Below are positions 17,455 through 26,497 of a DNA stretch of 64,000 nt, one piece after another. The DNA lies in contig NZ_JMIW01000001.1 in assembly GCF_000715015.1 (NCBI RefSeq), forward strand, positions 62,001 to 126,000, given 5' to 3'. A program made the translations under genes and the position numbers. Every line of letters starts with the position of its first letter. The stretch's first letter is position 1. This DNA comes from Erythrobacter longus (GTDB lineage: Bacteria > Pseudomonadota > Alphaproteobacteria > Sphingomonadales > Sphingomonadaceae). Below the pieces are notes generated by a model, which had not been told where the DNA came from, made no database searches, and saw nothing but the letters and a program-made list of their open reading frames with translations.

Positions 17455-19017
17455 ATGCAGATGAACTCAGAAAACCTGAACCCGGAAAAACCAAAGCTCG
17501 TCATCAGAAAAGCGGAACTGGGGGATGCGCGAAATATCGCTGCCTTGTCGCGCAAAATCTACGGCAAGGACGAAGGCTACACCGCTGAAGAGTTGCGCGG
17601 TCAGATCAACAATTTTGCCGATGGCCAGTTGGTGGCCGAATACGAAGGCAAGATCGTGGGCCATTGCGCCACGTTTCAGATCTCCGAGAAAACGGCCTTT
17701 GCAGCGCACAGCTGGGCGGAGATCACCGGCGGTGGCTTTGCCGCCCGGCATGATCCAGACGGTGAGATCCTTTATGGCATGGAAGTCAGCGTGGACCCGG
17801 ATTACCGGCGCCTTCGCATTGGCCTTCGCTTTTACAAAGTCCGCCGCGAGCTGTGCCAGCATCTGGGGCTCAAAGGCATTGTCTTTGGTGGGCGGCTTCC
17901 CGGTTACTCTCGGCGCAAGCGCAAATTTCCTGACCCGGCCGATTACCTCGCCGCAGTCGTCGAAAAAGAGTTCCGCGATCCCGTTATCAATTTCCAATTG
18001 AATCAAGGGTTTGTTCCGCTGGGTATACTCACCGACTATATGCCAAGCGACAAGGCATCAGGCGGCAATGCAGTCCATATGTATTGGGAAAATCCGCTTC
18101 AAGCTGAGGCGAAACTCTCCTCGCAAACCCCGCATGATCGCTTGCCCCAATCGGTGCGCGTGGCCACCGTGCAGTTTCAGATGCGCAAGATCGCATCACC
18201 AAGCGAATTCGAGGAACAGGTCGAGTATTTCGTCGATGTCGCCGCCGACTATGGCGCGGATTTCGTCACCTTTCCCGAGCTTTTCACCCTCCAATTGCTC
18301 TCGATTGAGAAAGAGAAGCTGGAGCCTGCAAAAGCGATTGAAAAGATCGCCGAATACACCGAGCGCTTTGTCGCCTTCATGGAGAAGCTCGCGGTCTCCT
18401 ATCACATCAACATCATCGGCGGTTCACACCCGACGCGGATGGAAAACGGCGATATTCGCAACATTTCCTATGTCTTCCTGCGCAGCGGCGCGGTTTACAC
18501 TCAGGACAAGCTGCACCCCACTCCAAGCGAGGTTCGCTGGTGGAACATTAAAGGCGGATATGGCGCAGAAGCCATCCCCACCGATTGCGGCCCCATCGGG
18601 GTGATGATTTGCTATGACAGTGAATTTCCTGAAATGGCACGGCATCTGGTCGATCAGGGCGCGATGATCCTCTTCGTGCCGTTCTGCACTGACGAACGGC
18701 GAGGCTATTTGCGGGTCCGCTACTGCTGTCAGGCGAGGGCGGTAGAGAACCAATGCTACGTCGTCATGTCGGGCGTTGTTGGCAACCTGCCCAATGTCGA
18801 GAACATGGACATCCACTACGCCGAAAGCGCGATCCTGACCCCGTCAGATTTCCCCTTCGCGCGAGACGGCGTCGCCGCTGATACTGCTCCCAATACCGAG
18901 ACGATTGCACTTGCCGATTTGTCCATGACGAGCTTGCTTACCAGCAGGCAATCGGGCGCGGTGCAGAACCTGAAGGATCGGCGGTTTGATTTGTACCGGG
19001 TGGCGTGGAAGAAGTAG
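17455..19017 (+). CDS. Bifunctional GNAT acetyltransferase / nitrilase-family amidohydrolase
   Basis: This 520-residue fusion has an N-terminal GNAT domain (about 15-215; acetyl-CoA-binding region around DPDYRRLRIGLRFY) and a C-terminal carbon-nitrogen hydrolase domain (about 230-515). The nitrilase triad is visible: Glu275 in FPELF, Lys352 in DKLHPTPSE and Cys386 in ICYDSEFPE. The substrate is unknown. Position 64 bases after an ornithine/lysine decarboxylase on the same strand suggests work on amino groups of polyamines or their N-acyl/N-carbamoyl forms. The fusion is a recognised architecture, so the gene is not an assembly artefact. Confidence 0.88.
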   Translation: MQMNSENLNPEKPKLVIRKAELGDARNIAALSRKIYGKDEGYTAEELRGQINNFADGQLVAEYEGKIVGHCATFQISEKTAFAAHSWAEITGGGFAARHDPDGEILYGMEVSVDPDYRRLRIGLRFYKVRRELCQHLGLKGIVFGGRLPGYSRRKRKFPDPADYLAAVVEKEFRDPVINFQLNQGFVPLGILTDYMPSDKASGGNAVHMYWENPLQAEAKLSSQTPHDRLPQSVRVATVQFQMRKIASPSEFEEQVEYFVDVAADYGADFVTFPELFTLQLLSIEKEKLEPAKAIEKIAEYTERFVAFMEKLAVSYHINIIGGSHPTRMENGDIRNISYVFLRSGAVYTQDKLHPTPSEVRWWNIKGGYGAEAIPTDCGPIGVMICYDSEFPEMARHLVDQGAMILFVPFCTDERRGYLRVRYCCQARAVENQCYVVMSGVVGNLPNVENMDIHYAESAILTPSDFPFARDGVAADTAPNTETIALADLSMTSLLTSRQSGAVQNLKDRRFDLYRVAWKK

Positions 19018-19262
19018 TTGGATTGCAGCGACCTGGAAGACGCAGATTTGGGTTGCTTCAGCAGTCACAAGCCGCCTTTTCAGTGAAGACACGCAGCGTG
19101 GTCACCTATGCCCACAGAGGCGTTAATGCCATGATCTTGTGCAAGGCCGCTTACGATCTTGAAAACTGTCGTCAAATCGCTGTTTACTCCAAGATAAAGC
19201 ATTCATATGATATTCACGGCTTCGGGCGCCTTCGTTGTTTCGATCGATAAGGGATGACTTTA

Positions 19263-20201
19263 ATGCAGAAGCGTTTCTCAATACTCGGCCTCGCATTCCT
19301 TCCTTTATCCATGGCAGCCGTGTCCAAGACTGCGGACACGTCGCAGACTGATCTTGTGGTTCGCGCCGGCGATACCATTGCGATGACGATCAACGATCAA
19401 TCTGTCCAGTTTCGGCTCTCGCCCGATGCCATTTCGGTTCCGACCTTGAATGACGATGCAGCGCGCAGGATCGGTCTGAAACCGAGCATGATCGGATATG
19501 TCTATGTCATCGGTCCGGAGAGGATATCGTTCCGCACCGACAATGTGCGGTATCTTGCCGACGCCACGTCCTTCAAGCGTCGCACAGCTTTTAGCAATCG
19601 CAATCTCGTCGATGGCGCGGATGCGATTGCAGGGCCAGAAACTTTCCCCTTTCGTCGCACGATATTCATTTTGCGAGAGCCCCAGCCCGGTGATCGTGAG
19701 ATAACCTTCCCCCTCGACAGTGAATTGGGTCGTAGCCAGACAAGCGTGCGGATCGACATTGGTGACCGCCCGATCTACGCAGCCTTCAGTCTGGACCGGT
19801 CCGAAAGCCTCATAACGGCAACGGGGGGCAAATGGATCGCCGATGCCAATGGCGGCTGGTTTGATGGCGATGCGCGCGACACACCCATCCTGTACGGCGT
19901 TGCTCGACCTATCCGCTCGTTAAAGCTGGAACGCCCACTGATGCTTGGAGAACTGCAGGTCCGCAATCTTGCGGTAAGGGTATCGGACGTGGGCAGTTCG
20001 CGAGGTATTGCGGAAGGAGCAGCACCAGAACAGGACCCCAACGAGATCGTGGTTTCAGGCGACGGCAAGCGGAAGGTTCCAAGCCAAAGGATGTATATAG
20101 GCATGGATACGATCGGACATTGCGCGTCGATCGCCTACGACTTCGATTCCGCAACCGTTACCCTCAGGTGTCCTGATCAACCTGCAATTCGAGAGGGCTA
20201 A
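19263..20201 (+). CDS. Exported protein of unknown function (possible aspartyl-protease-like fold)
   Basis: I place the start at the ATG at 19263 (312 residues), not the ATG at 19254, because AAGGG at 19249-19253 is then nine bases upstream. The N-terminus is a short signal peptide (QKRFSILGLAFLPLSMAAVS). The rest is beta-rich with no motif I can assign securely. A late IGMDTIG.CASIAYDFDSATVTL segment resembles the end of retropepsin-like domains, but the catalytic Asp-Thr/Ser-Gly is not seen. About 245 bases of non-coding sequence precede it without a clear feature. Confidence 0.6.
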   Translation: MQKRFSILGLAFLPLSMAAVSKTADTSQTDLVVRAGDTIAMTINDQSVQFRLSPDAISVPTLNDDAARRIGLKPSMIGYVYVIGPERISFRTDNVRYLADATSFKRRTAFSNRNLVDGADAIAGPETFPFRRTIFILREPQPGDREITFPLDSELGRSQTSVRIDIGDRPIYAAFSLDRSESLITATGGKWIADANGGWFDGDARDTPILYGVARPIRSLKLERPLMLGELQVRNLAVRVSDVGSSRGIAEGAAPEQDPNEIVVSGDGKRKVPSQRMYIGMDTIGHCASIAYDFDSATVTLRCPDQPAIREG

Positions 20202-20212
20202 AGGTTCAATTT

Positions 20213-20238
20213 CGGAAGGATCAAACCCTCACCTTCCG
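20213..20238. terminator. Hairpin between convergent unknown gene and nitroreductase
   Basis: CGGAAGG (20213-20219) pairs with CCTTCCG (20232-20238) across twelve bases. It lies between two converging genes and could end transcription from either side, although no T-run follows. Confidence 0.3.
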
Positions 20239-20259
20239 GCGATCATGCAATTGAAGGTT

Positions 20260-20961
20260 TCAATCAAACCCCACAAACGTCGCTGCCTCATCCACCGTCC
20301 GCCGCGTGATCTTTACAGGGTTTGCCGGAAAGTCCGGGTCGGGCCAGCCAAGCGCCACCGCTTTCATAATGACCTGATCGTCCGGGATGTTGGCGTGTTC
20401 ACGTACCACGGGGCTTTGCATGATGCCTTGGGAATTGATGACGCAGCCCAGGCCCTTGGACCATGCGGCATTGACCAGAGCCGTGGTGGCGGCTCCGCAG
20501 TCGAAGACGGTATCGTCGGCCTCGGAAAGCTCTTTGTCATAGGTGATGATCACGCAAACGGGCGCGTCGAACTGGCGAAAGCCGCGCAGCACCCAGTCTG
20601 TGCGCTTTTCCTTGTCGTCGCGGCCAATGCCCATCGCCTCGAACAGCTGGATCGCGCAGCCCACCTGCCGGTCGCGGTGCTTGCCTTCGAAGGGGTGACC
20701 CTTGCGAAACTCGCGTGAGTCCGGTTCGCCCGCGAGAATACGCTCTGTATTGCCCTTGCGGATGCGGTCCAACGGTTCGCCGGTGATCACGTGGAAGTGA
20801 TAGGGCTGTGTGTTCATCGAAGAGGGTGAGCGCATGGCCATCGCCAAAACCTCTTCGAGAAGCTCGCGCGGCACGGGTTTATCGAGATACCCCCGGATCG
20901 AGCGCCGCCCGTTTACAACTTGCGCAAAGGTCTGTGTTTCATCGCCGTATTCATTGGCCAC
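20260..20961 (-). CDS. Nitroreductase family protein (FMN-dependent)
   Basis: The 233-residue protein belongs to the nitroreductase superfamily. The N-terminal RRSIRGYLDKPVP is the FMN-phosphate-binding arginine region, and SPSSMNTQPYHFHVI follows it. The C-terminal VALGWPDPDFPANPVK is also typical. Members reduce nitro compounds, quinones or flavins with NAD(P)H. The natural substrate cannot be read from sequence. Oddly for the family, a hydrophilic insert around residues 75-105 contains GKHRDRQVGC. Upstream is a 200-base gap before the orphan ABC gene. Confidence 0.9.
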   Translation of the reverse strand: MANEYGDETQTFAQVVNGRRSIRGYLDKPVPRELLEEVLAMAMRSPSSMNTQPYHFHVITGEPLDRIRKGNTERILAGEPDSREFRKGHPFEGKHRDRQVGCAIQLFEAMGIGRDDKEKRTDWVLRGFRQFDAPVCVIITYDKELSEADDTVFDCGAATTALVNAAWSKGLGCVINSQGIMQSPVVREHANIPDDQVIMKAVALGWPDPDFPANPVKITRRTVDEAATFVGFD

Positions 20962-21161
20962 GTGAGGCTCTCCCGAATTGTGTTTCGATTGGAGAGCTAG
21001 CGCAGCTTTGCTCTAGTGCAAAGGACGTTACGAAAGTGGGCGGTTCAAGTTGTTTTTGACGAACCAGCAGATCTGTCTCGATGACCGGGTTTGGGTGGGG
21101 AGTGGAACGTCGGCTTTTGGGAGATTGTGCCAACTTTCCGACCAGCATCGAGAATTCGCAA

Positions 21162-22004
21162 TTACGCGGTAGCTGATGAAAGACGTCGATCCAAATCTCT
21201 GAGCTTCGCTGATTTCTGGATCAGGATTGGTGCCTGATCGAGGCTTTCGACAAAACGCCAAAGATATGAGAACATCGCGAAGACATCGCCCGCCTGAGGC
21301 TTTTCCTGAGCAGTGCCCACCTGCCAAAGGGCGACGACGAAGAGAACGATAACGAGCATTTCCATCAGGCCGAAAGCCGTGGACTCAGCATCTGAAAGCT
21401 TGATTCGCCAGCCAGCCAACGCCTCGAAGTGACGCCGGACCCGGTTTTCATTGTCATTCGAAAGCAGCCTCACCTCGCTTTCAAGGCGGTCGTTCAGACC
21501 TTTGTTAAGGAAACGGGACCTTCGTCCCAACCAACCGCCTACGAGCAGCAGCGGAACGCTTAGCGCAAGGCAGGCAAGAGCGAGCAACGGTTCTAGGAAC
21601 GCGAGCGCAGACAATGAAACGGTCAAGGCTATGAAGGCATAGAGTACCCGAGGCACGTCTTCTTCCAGAAAGACCGTGTACTCACGGGAAAGCGCTACGC
21701 GGGCGACAACGCGTGCAGGCTCAAGCCCATCCGCGCGAGACCGGGCAACGACACTCGCAGCCAGCGCGCCATAAACTTTCGTGAATACGCGGGTGTCGTA
21801 TCGCTTTGACGCAACCGTAAGCATTAGTTGCGCGGCATGGCAGCCCACAAGCCACAGAACTGCTTCGTACTTACCGGCCAGCACGCCGTTGATGGCAAAG
21901 CCAGTAGCTAAGGGATAGAGCAGTGCGGCAATCATGCCGCTAGCTGTAAGACAATAGGCAGTGAAAAAGCGTCCACGATGGACACGCGCAAGTTCGAGTA
22001 ACAT
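21162..22004 (-). CDS. ABC transporter six-transmembrane domain protein without ATPase domain
   Basis: This 280-residue protein is made of hydrophobic helices with a long cytoplasmic loop (RSRFLNKGLNDRLESEVRLL), the arrangement of an ABC exporter membrane domain. It ends before any nucleotide-binding domain: no Walker A, signature or Walker B motif is present, and neither neighbour encodes one. Stand-alone proteins of this kind (PF13748-like) are known. It either pairs with an ATPase encoded elsewhere or has another role. The reading frame is intact, so a recent truncation is not obvious. Confidence 0.75.
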   Translation of the reverse strand: MLLELARVHRGRFFTAYCLTASGMIAALLYPLATGFAINGVLAGKYEAVLWLVGCHAAQLMLTVASKRYDTRVFTKVYGALAASVVARSRADGLEPARVVARVALSREYTVFLEEDVPRVLYAFIALTVSLSALAFLEPLLALACLALSVPLLLVGGWLGRRSRFLNKGLNDRLESEVRLLSNDNENRVRRHFEALAGWRIKLSDAESTAFGLMEMLVIVLFVVALWQVGTAQEKPQAGDVFAMFSYLWRFVESLDQAPILIQKSAKLRDLDRRLSSATA

Positions 22005-22317
22005 GGTAAGTCTCGATGATCAGATATGGAGATGTCGCGCGGATAAGCGCGCGTTCGGTCGCTTGTTTGCGCCGCTAAGCGGTGAATACTGACCTGATCA
22101 TTTTGACCTCGGAATGCACTTCTAGAACCTCTCCTTATGTACTCGAATTAATGTGGGTGAGCAATGCGATTCCGAATGGCAACACTTCAGCGATAAATGT
22201 CTGCTGTAGGGTGTCGCCGGAAATAGACTGAATGGCCGAGATTCGGTCGATCGCTTAATGTCGGCTCTTGGCTCTCAGACTCGAATGGCCGCTGGTTCTT
22301 CGTTGTCCGCTCAGCTT
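22005..22317. other. Intergenic region between orphan ABC gene and hemA 3' end
   Basis: This 313-base stretch carries no convincing gene. It contains the presumed promoter of the minus-strand ABC membrane gene and a short CGCGC/GCGCG hairpin near 22036-22053. A reading frame beginning at 22258 on the plus strand runs antisense into hemA and is not credible. I see no transposon ends or RNA gene. Confidence 0.5.
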
Positions 22318-23538
22318 TTACGCCGCCTCGGCAAGCTCAATATCGAGGCGGTCCCAGATTTCGACCAGAGCCTCGGTCAGCTCAGTCATCATCTCTTCGG
22401 TGTGATGCGGGCCAGGGGTGAAGCGCAGACGCTCTGTCCCGCGCGGCACGGTGGGATAGTTGATCGGCTGCACATACACCCCGTATTCGGCGAGGAGAAT
22501 GTCGCTGATTTTCTTCGCACGCGCCGGATCGCCTACCATCAGTGGCACGATGTGCGTGACGCTGTCCATGACGGGGAGGCCCGCCTCTGCAAATTTCAGC
22601 TTGAGCGTCGCAGCGGCCTGTTGCTGCGCGTTGCGTTCCACGTTGGATGATTTGAGGTGCTTAACCGAGGCAAGCACGCCTGCAACGAGAACTGGCGACA
22701 GGGATGTCGTGAAGATAAAGCCCGGCGCATAGGAGCGGATGCAGTCGATGACCTTGGTGCTGGCGGTGATATATCCGCCCATGACGCCAAACGCTTTACC
22801 CAAAGTGCCCTCGATAATGTCGATGCGGTGAGCGGCGTTATCGCGCTCTGAAATGCCGCCGCCGTGGTCGCCATACATGCCAACCGCGTGCACTTCGTCG
22901 ATATAGGTGAGGGCGTTGTATTTCTCTGCGAGATCACAAAACGCATGGATCGGGGCAACATCGCCTTCCATGGAATAGACGCTCTCAAACGCGATCAGCT
23001 TGGGCGTCTCGGGGTCTTCTGCGGCGAGCAATTCTTCAAGGTGGGCCACGTCATTGTGGCGGAAAACGCGCTTCTCACAGCCGGAATTGCGGATCCCTGC
23101 GATCATGCTTGCGTGGTTCAATTCGTCGGAAAAAATCACGCATCCGGGCAAAAGTTTTGCAAGCGTTGAAAGCGTCGCATCGTTCGAGACATAGCCGCTG
23201 GTGAACAGCAGCGCGCCTTCTTTGCCGTGAAGTTCGGCGAGCTCTTTTTCAAGTTCGACGTGGAAGTGGGTGTTGCCGCCGATATTGCGGGTGCCGCCGG
23301 AGCCTGCGCCCACATCGTGCAGCGCCTCTTCCATCGCGCCGATCACGACATCGTGCTGGCCCATGCAAAGGTAATCGTTCGAACACCACACGGTGATGGG
23401 TTTGGGGCCATTGTGCCCGTGAAAACACCGCGCATTGGGGTAGGAACCCTTGTTGCGCATGATATCGATAAAGACGCGGTAACGGCCTTCTTCGTGAAGG
23501 CGGTCAATCGCTGAATCGAAAATCTGATCGTAATTCAT
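22318..23538 (-). CDS. hemA: 5-aminolevulinate synthase
   Basis: This 406-residue PLP enzyme condenses glycine with succinyl-CoA to 5-aminolevulinate, the alphaproteobacterial (C4) entry into haem and, where present, bacteriochlorophyll synthesis. Visible marks are the glycine-rich [25 protein letters not shown], the PLP-stacking/aspartate region [12 protein letters not shown], and [13 protein letters not shown] with the Schiff-base lysine. Length is that of the family. It is a single gene on the minus strand. Succinyl-CoA from the methylmalonyl-CoA route encoded later in the window would feed it. Confidence 0.97.
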   Translation of the reverse strand: MNYDQIFDSAIDRLHEEGRYRVFIDIMRNKGSYPNARCFHGHNGPKPITVWCSNDYLCMGQHDVVIGAMEEALHDVGAGSGGTRNIGGNTHFHVELEKELAELHGKEGALLFTSGYVSNDATLSTLAKLLPGCVIFSDELNHASMIAGIRNSGCEKRVFRHNDVAHLEELLAAEDPETPKLIAFESVYSMEGDVAPIHAFCDLAEKYNALTYIDEVHAVGMYGDHGGGISERDNAAHRIDIIEGTLGKAFGVMGGYITASTKVIDCIRSYAPGFIFTTSLSPVLVAGVLASVKHLKSSNVERNAQQQAAATLKLKFAEAGLPVMDSVTHIVPLMVGDPARAKKISDILLAEYGVYVQPINYPTVPRGTERLRFTPGPHHTEEMMTELTEALVEIWDRLDIELAEAA

Positions 23539-23705
23539 AGGCCAGGTTCTTTATCCCAACTTCGCGGCCCGTTTCAGGCTCTTCGATGTCTCATCTTGCT
23601 TTCATTCAGGACCATATAACCCGCCAATGGCCCAAAGGTTTCCGGCAGGCTATGTAGCATCTGAGCCGCGGATGAAAACCCGTGATCTTTGCGAATGGTT
23701 TGCGA

Positions 23706-24518
23706 TTAAAACCGTTCAATCTGATCGATTCCATAGGTCGTTAACACAGGTTTCAGCATCAAAAAGTGATCCAGATCACCTGTTGTCACCGCGCGGTCAG
23801 GGCCGGTGCGCTGGAATGTTTCTCCATCGAGAAGATGCGCAATTCGCCGCGCAATTCCCGCAGCGCCATCGACAAATTGCACATCAGGTGACCAGCCAAG
23901 ATCGTGCACTGCGACGTCAGCCAACTCTTTGCGCAAGAGCGGGAAGTGGGTGCAACCAAGGATAACCTGATCGAGCGCCATCGCCTCATCCTGCGCTGAA
24001 AGCGCATACAATGCAGCGGCGAGCACTTTGCGGTCTGGTGTGCCCCCGCGCAGTTTCCTTTCCGCTTCTCCCACAAGTTCAGGGGCGGCATGGCGAAGCA
24101 GGGTCTTGCCGCTTGCAAACTTGGCTTCGAGATCATCGACATATTGCTGCCGGATTGTACCGGCTGTGCCGAGCAATCCGATAACGCCCGTGCGTGTGTT
24201 TTCTGCTGCCGGTTTGATCGCGGGCACTGTTCCCACGATCGGGATTTCGAGCACCTCGCGCACCATGCCAAGCGCAATCGTGCTTGCCGTATTGCACGCG
24301 ATGCAGGCAAGGCGCGGGCGATACCGCTCTGTCACCCGGCCCAGCAATCCTGCAACGCGCGCCGCCACTTGAGCCTCGGTTTTCTGGCCATAGGGCTGGC
24401 CCGCATAATCGGCTGCGAACAGGATTGGCGCTTGCGGCAGGCTTTTGCGCACTTCTCCAAGCACGCTTAGGCCGCCAACGCCGGTGTCGAGAAAAAGGAT
24501 GGGGGAGGAGGCTTGCAT
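23706..24518 (-). CDS. murI: Glutamate racemase
   Basis: The 270-residue enzyme makes D-glutamate for peptidoglycan. I take the Met preceding QASSPILFLDTGVGGLSVL (24518) as start, because the longer frame adds residues unlike the family and runs through a repeat-rich spacer. The two catalytic cysteines are in ACNTAS and LGCTHFPLL. FLDTGVGGLS replaces the more usual FDSG(V/I)GGLS with Thr for Ser. It is divergent from plsY; the 115-base spacer holds two partial palindromic repeats. Confidence 0.93.
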   Translation of the reverse strand: MQASSPILFLDTGVGGLSVLGEVRKSLPQAPILFAADYAGQPYGQKTEAQVAARVAGLLGRVTERYRPRLACIACNTASTIALGMVREVLEIPIVGTVPAIKPAAENTRTGVIGLLGTAGTIRQQYVDDLEAKFASGKTLLRHAAPELVGEAERKLRGGTPDRKVLAAALYALSAQDEAMALDQVILGCTHFPLLRKELADVAVHDLGWSPDVQFVDGAAGIARRIAHLLDGETFQRTGPDRAVTTGDLDHFLMLKPVLTTYGIDQIERF

Positions 24519-24541
24519 TAGATAAAAACCGTTCGTGCCAA

Positions 24542-24618
24542 GCTTGTCGAAGCACGCCGCTTCTCCTAGCTTGATGGTCACATATAGAAATACGGCCCTT
24601 CGACAAGATCGAAGGCCA
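24542..24618. repeat. Two facing half-copies of the cttcgacaag palindromic repeat
   Basis: CTTGTCGAAG at 24542-24551 and CTTCGACAAG at 24598-24607 are inverted copies of the core shared with the repeats at 34747, 35098 and 50394. The second extends into a local hairpin (GGCC.TTCGA with TCGAAGGCC, 24595-24618). They fill the spacer between divergent murI and plsY, like a decayed REPIN-type pair. Confidence 0.45.
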
Positions 24619-24633
24619 ATTGGAGTTCTTAAA

Positions 24634-25230
24634 TTGGAACCAATTCTGGCGGCACTTCTGGGTTATCTTTGCGGCTCAATCCCCTTCGGTCTGATTCTCA
24701 CAAAGGCGGCCGGGATGGGCGATGTGCGTGATATTGGCTCTGGCAATATTGGTGCAACCAATGTGCTGCGCACCGGCAATAAAGGTCTGGCTGCGGGCAC
24801 CTTGCTCCTAGATTTGCTCAAAGGGTTTGCGCCCGTTTTTGCAGCGGGTTTCATCTGGGCGGGCGAGATAAGCGATGTGGCCAAGGCGTTTGCCGCAGGC
24901 GGCGCGGTGATTGGCCATTGCTACCCCATCTGGCTGGGCTTCAAAGGCGGAAAGGGTGTTGCGACCAATGCGGGCGTTTCCTTCGGGCTCGCTTGGGTCA
25001 TCGGCGGTGTCTATGCGCTCGTTTGGGTGTCGATGCTTGCAATTTTCCGCATTTCCAGCCTTGCCGGTATGAGCGCGGTTGTGGCGGCTGCGGCCGCTGC
25101 GCCTTTGTTCGGCTTTCCCCAATTCTTCCCCGTGCTCGCCGCGATTGCAGGGCTCATCATCTATCTCCACCGAGAGAACATCGGGCGCCTGATGAAAGGC
25201 GAAGAACCGAGGGTTGGGGGGAGTAAATGA
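24634..25230 (+). CDS. plsY: Glycerol-3-phosphate acyltransferase PlsY
   Basis: The 198-residue integral membrane enzyme uses acyl-phosphate to acylate glycerol-3-phosphate, the first step of phospholipid synthesis. I choose the TTG at 24634 (LEPILAALLGYLCGSIPFG) because GGAG lies eight bases upstream and the product then has the standard length. The PlsY motifs are GSIPFG, RDIGSGNIGATNVLR, and WLGFKGGKGVATN with the phosphate-binding glycines. About six transmembrane segments are present. It is followed by a palindromic repeat pair and dprA. Confidence 0.94.
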   Translation: MEPILAALLGYLCGSIPFGLILTKAAGMGDVRDIGSGNIGATNVLRTGNKGLAAGTLLLDLLKGFAPVFAAGFIWAGEISDVAKAFAAGGAVIGHCYPIWLGFKGGKGVATNAGVSFGLAWVIGGVYALVWVSMLAIFRISSLAGMSAVVAAAAAAPLFGFPQFFPVLAAIAGLIIYLHRENIGRLMKGEEPRVGGSK

Positions 25231-25247
25231 GGGCCAATTGCGCCCTT

Positions 25248-25318
25248 GTGCTCTCCTGCGAAAGCAGGAGCCCATCTTCCAGCCTCGGAGTTGGACTCCT
25301 GCTTTCGCAGGAGAACAC
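25248..25318. repeat. Inverted pair of CTCCTGCGAAAGCAGGAG palindromes
   Basis: Two 18-base hairpins, 25253-25270 (7-bp stem with GAAA loop) and 25296-25313, face each other. The whole arms, 25248-25274 and 25292-25318, are inverted copies with two mismatches. This is the REPIN layout: two REP-like hairpins in opposite orientation with a short spacer. It occupies the gap between plsY and dprA and could also affect the shared transcript. Confidence 0.75.
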
Positions 25319-25324
25319 GGGTCA

Positions 25325-26461
25325 ATGACCGAAAGCACACTCAGCCAGACAGAGGCCTTTGCCCGCATCCGCCTTTTGCGTTCGCCCAATATCGGCCCGG
25401 TTTCCTATCGCCAACTGCTTGCGCGGTTTGGCAATGCTGTGGCCGCGATTGAGGCTTTGCCCGAACTGACAGGTCGCGGCAAAAAGGCATATCGGCCCGC
25501 ACCCAAAGACAAGATTGAGCGCGAGATTGAAGAGGTAATCAGTGCAGGCGCGCGTTACCTTTTCCACGATCAGGATCACTATCCACCGCTGCTTGCCGAA
25601 ATCGACAGCTCGCCTCCGATCATCACGTGCCGGGGTGATCAGGCTCTTGCCAGCCAGCCATGTGTCGCGATGGTCGGCGCACGCAATGCCTCTGGCGCTG
25701 CGACCAAAATGGCGCGCGAATTCTCTCAATGTCTTTCGCAGGCAGGCTTCACAGTGGTCAGCGGCCTTGCACGCGGGATCGACGGGGCCGCGCACGAAGG
25801 CGCTATGCCGAGGACCATTGGCGTCATCGCCAGCGGCATCGACATCGCTTACCCGCCCCAGCACACAAAACTGCAAGAACAGATCGCCACCGAGGGATTG
25901 CTCATAGCCGAACAACCGCCCGGCACAGAACCACGCGGACGCCACTTCCCCAGTCGCAATCGCATCATCGCAGGGCTCGCCAGCGGCACCGTAGTGGTAG
26001 AGGCCGCGCCGCGTTCCGGTTCGCTCATCACCGCAAGGCTGGCCGGAGAGGCGGGCCGCGAGGTTATGGCGATCCCCGGCTCCCCGCTCGACCCGCGTTC
26101 CGCTGGATGCAACCAGCTGATCCGCGACGGGGCGGTGCTGGTGTCGACCCCCGAAGACGTGATCGAGATTTTGGAAACCTTCACCGGAGCACCGCGCTCA
26201 ACCTACCGTGTCGCCGAAGATCCGACCCAGTTCGACTACGCGGAGTTGAGCAAGCTTGAATGGGGCGAGGCAAGGGCCTCGGGCGATGAAGCAGGCGCGA
26301 TTGCCCGGCTCCTTACCAAAGCGCCCATTGGTGTGGATGAACTCATCCGCCAATCTGGCGCTCAAGCAGCGGCCGTGCATATGGTGCTCCTCGAACTGGA
26401 GCTATCAGGCGAGCTTGAGCGGCATTCTGATGGCGGGGTGAGCCGGTTGCAGAGCGACTGA
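25325..26461 (+). CDS. dprA: DNA-processing protein DprA
   Basis: The 378-residue protein binds incoming single-stranded DNA and loads RecA during natural transformation. The N-terminal helical region is followed by the Rossmann-like DprA core with VAMVGARNASGAAT, SGLARGIDGAAHEGA and FPSRNRIIAGLASG. A C-terminal winged-helix-like segment (about 320-375) completes the usual order. The ATG at 25325 is preferred over longer frames that would translate the palindromic repeat upstream. No other competence gene is nearby. Confidence 0.94.
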   Translation: MTESTLSQTEAFARIRLLRSPNIGPVSYRQLLARFGNAVAAIEALPELTGRGKKAYRPAPKDKIEREIEEVISAGARYLFHDQDHYPPLLAEIDSSPPIITCRGDQALASQPCVAMVGARNASGAATKMAREFSQCLSQAGFTVVSGLARGIDGAAHEGAMPRTIGVIASGIDIAYPPQHTKLQEQIATEGLLIAEQPPGTEPRGRHFPSRNRIIAGLASGTVVVEAAPRSGSLITARLAGEAGREVMAIPGSPLDPRSAGCNQLIRDGAVLVSTPEDVIEILETFTGAPRSTYRVAEDPTQFDYAELSKLEWGEARASGDEAGAIARLLTKAPIGVDELIRQSGAQAAAVHMVLLELELSGELERHSDGGVSRLQSD

Positions 26462-26497
26462 ACGTGCTTCACTTTCACAACATCTCGGGGGAATAAA

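Noticed and set aside
19005..19250. 81-codon frame between the GNAT-nitrilase gene and the exported protein
   Set aside because: It begins inside the previous gene, has no ribosome binding site, and looks like translated spacer.
22258..22650. 130-codon plus-strand frame at the 3' end of hemA
   Set aside because: Mostly antisense to hemA, without a supported start.
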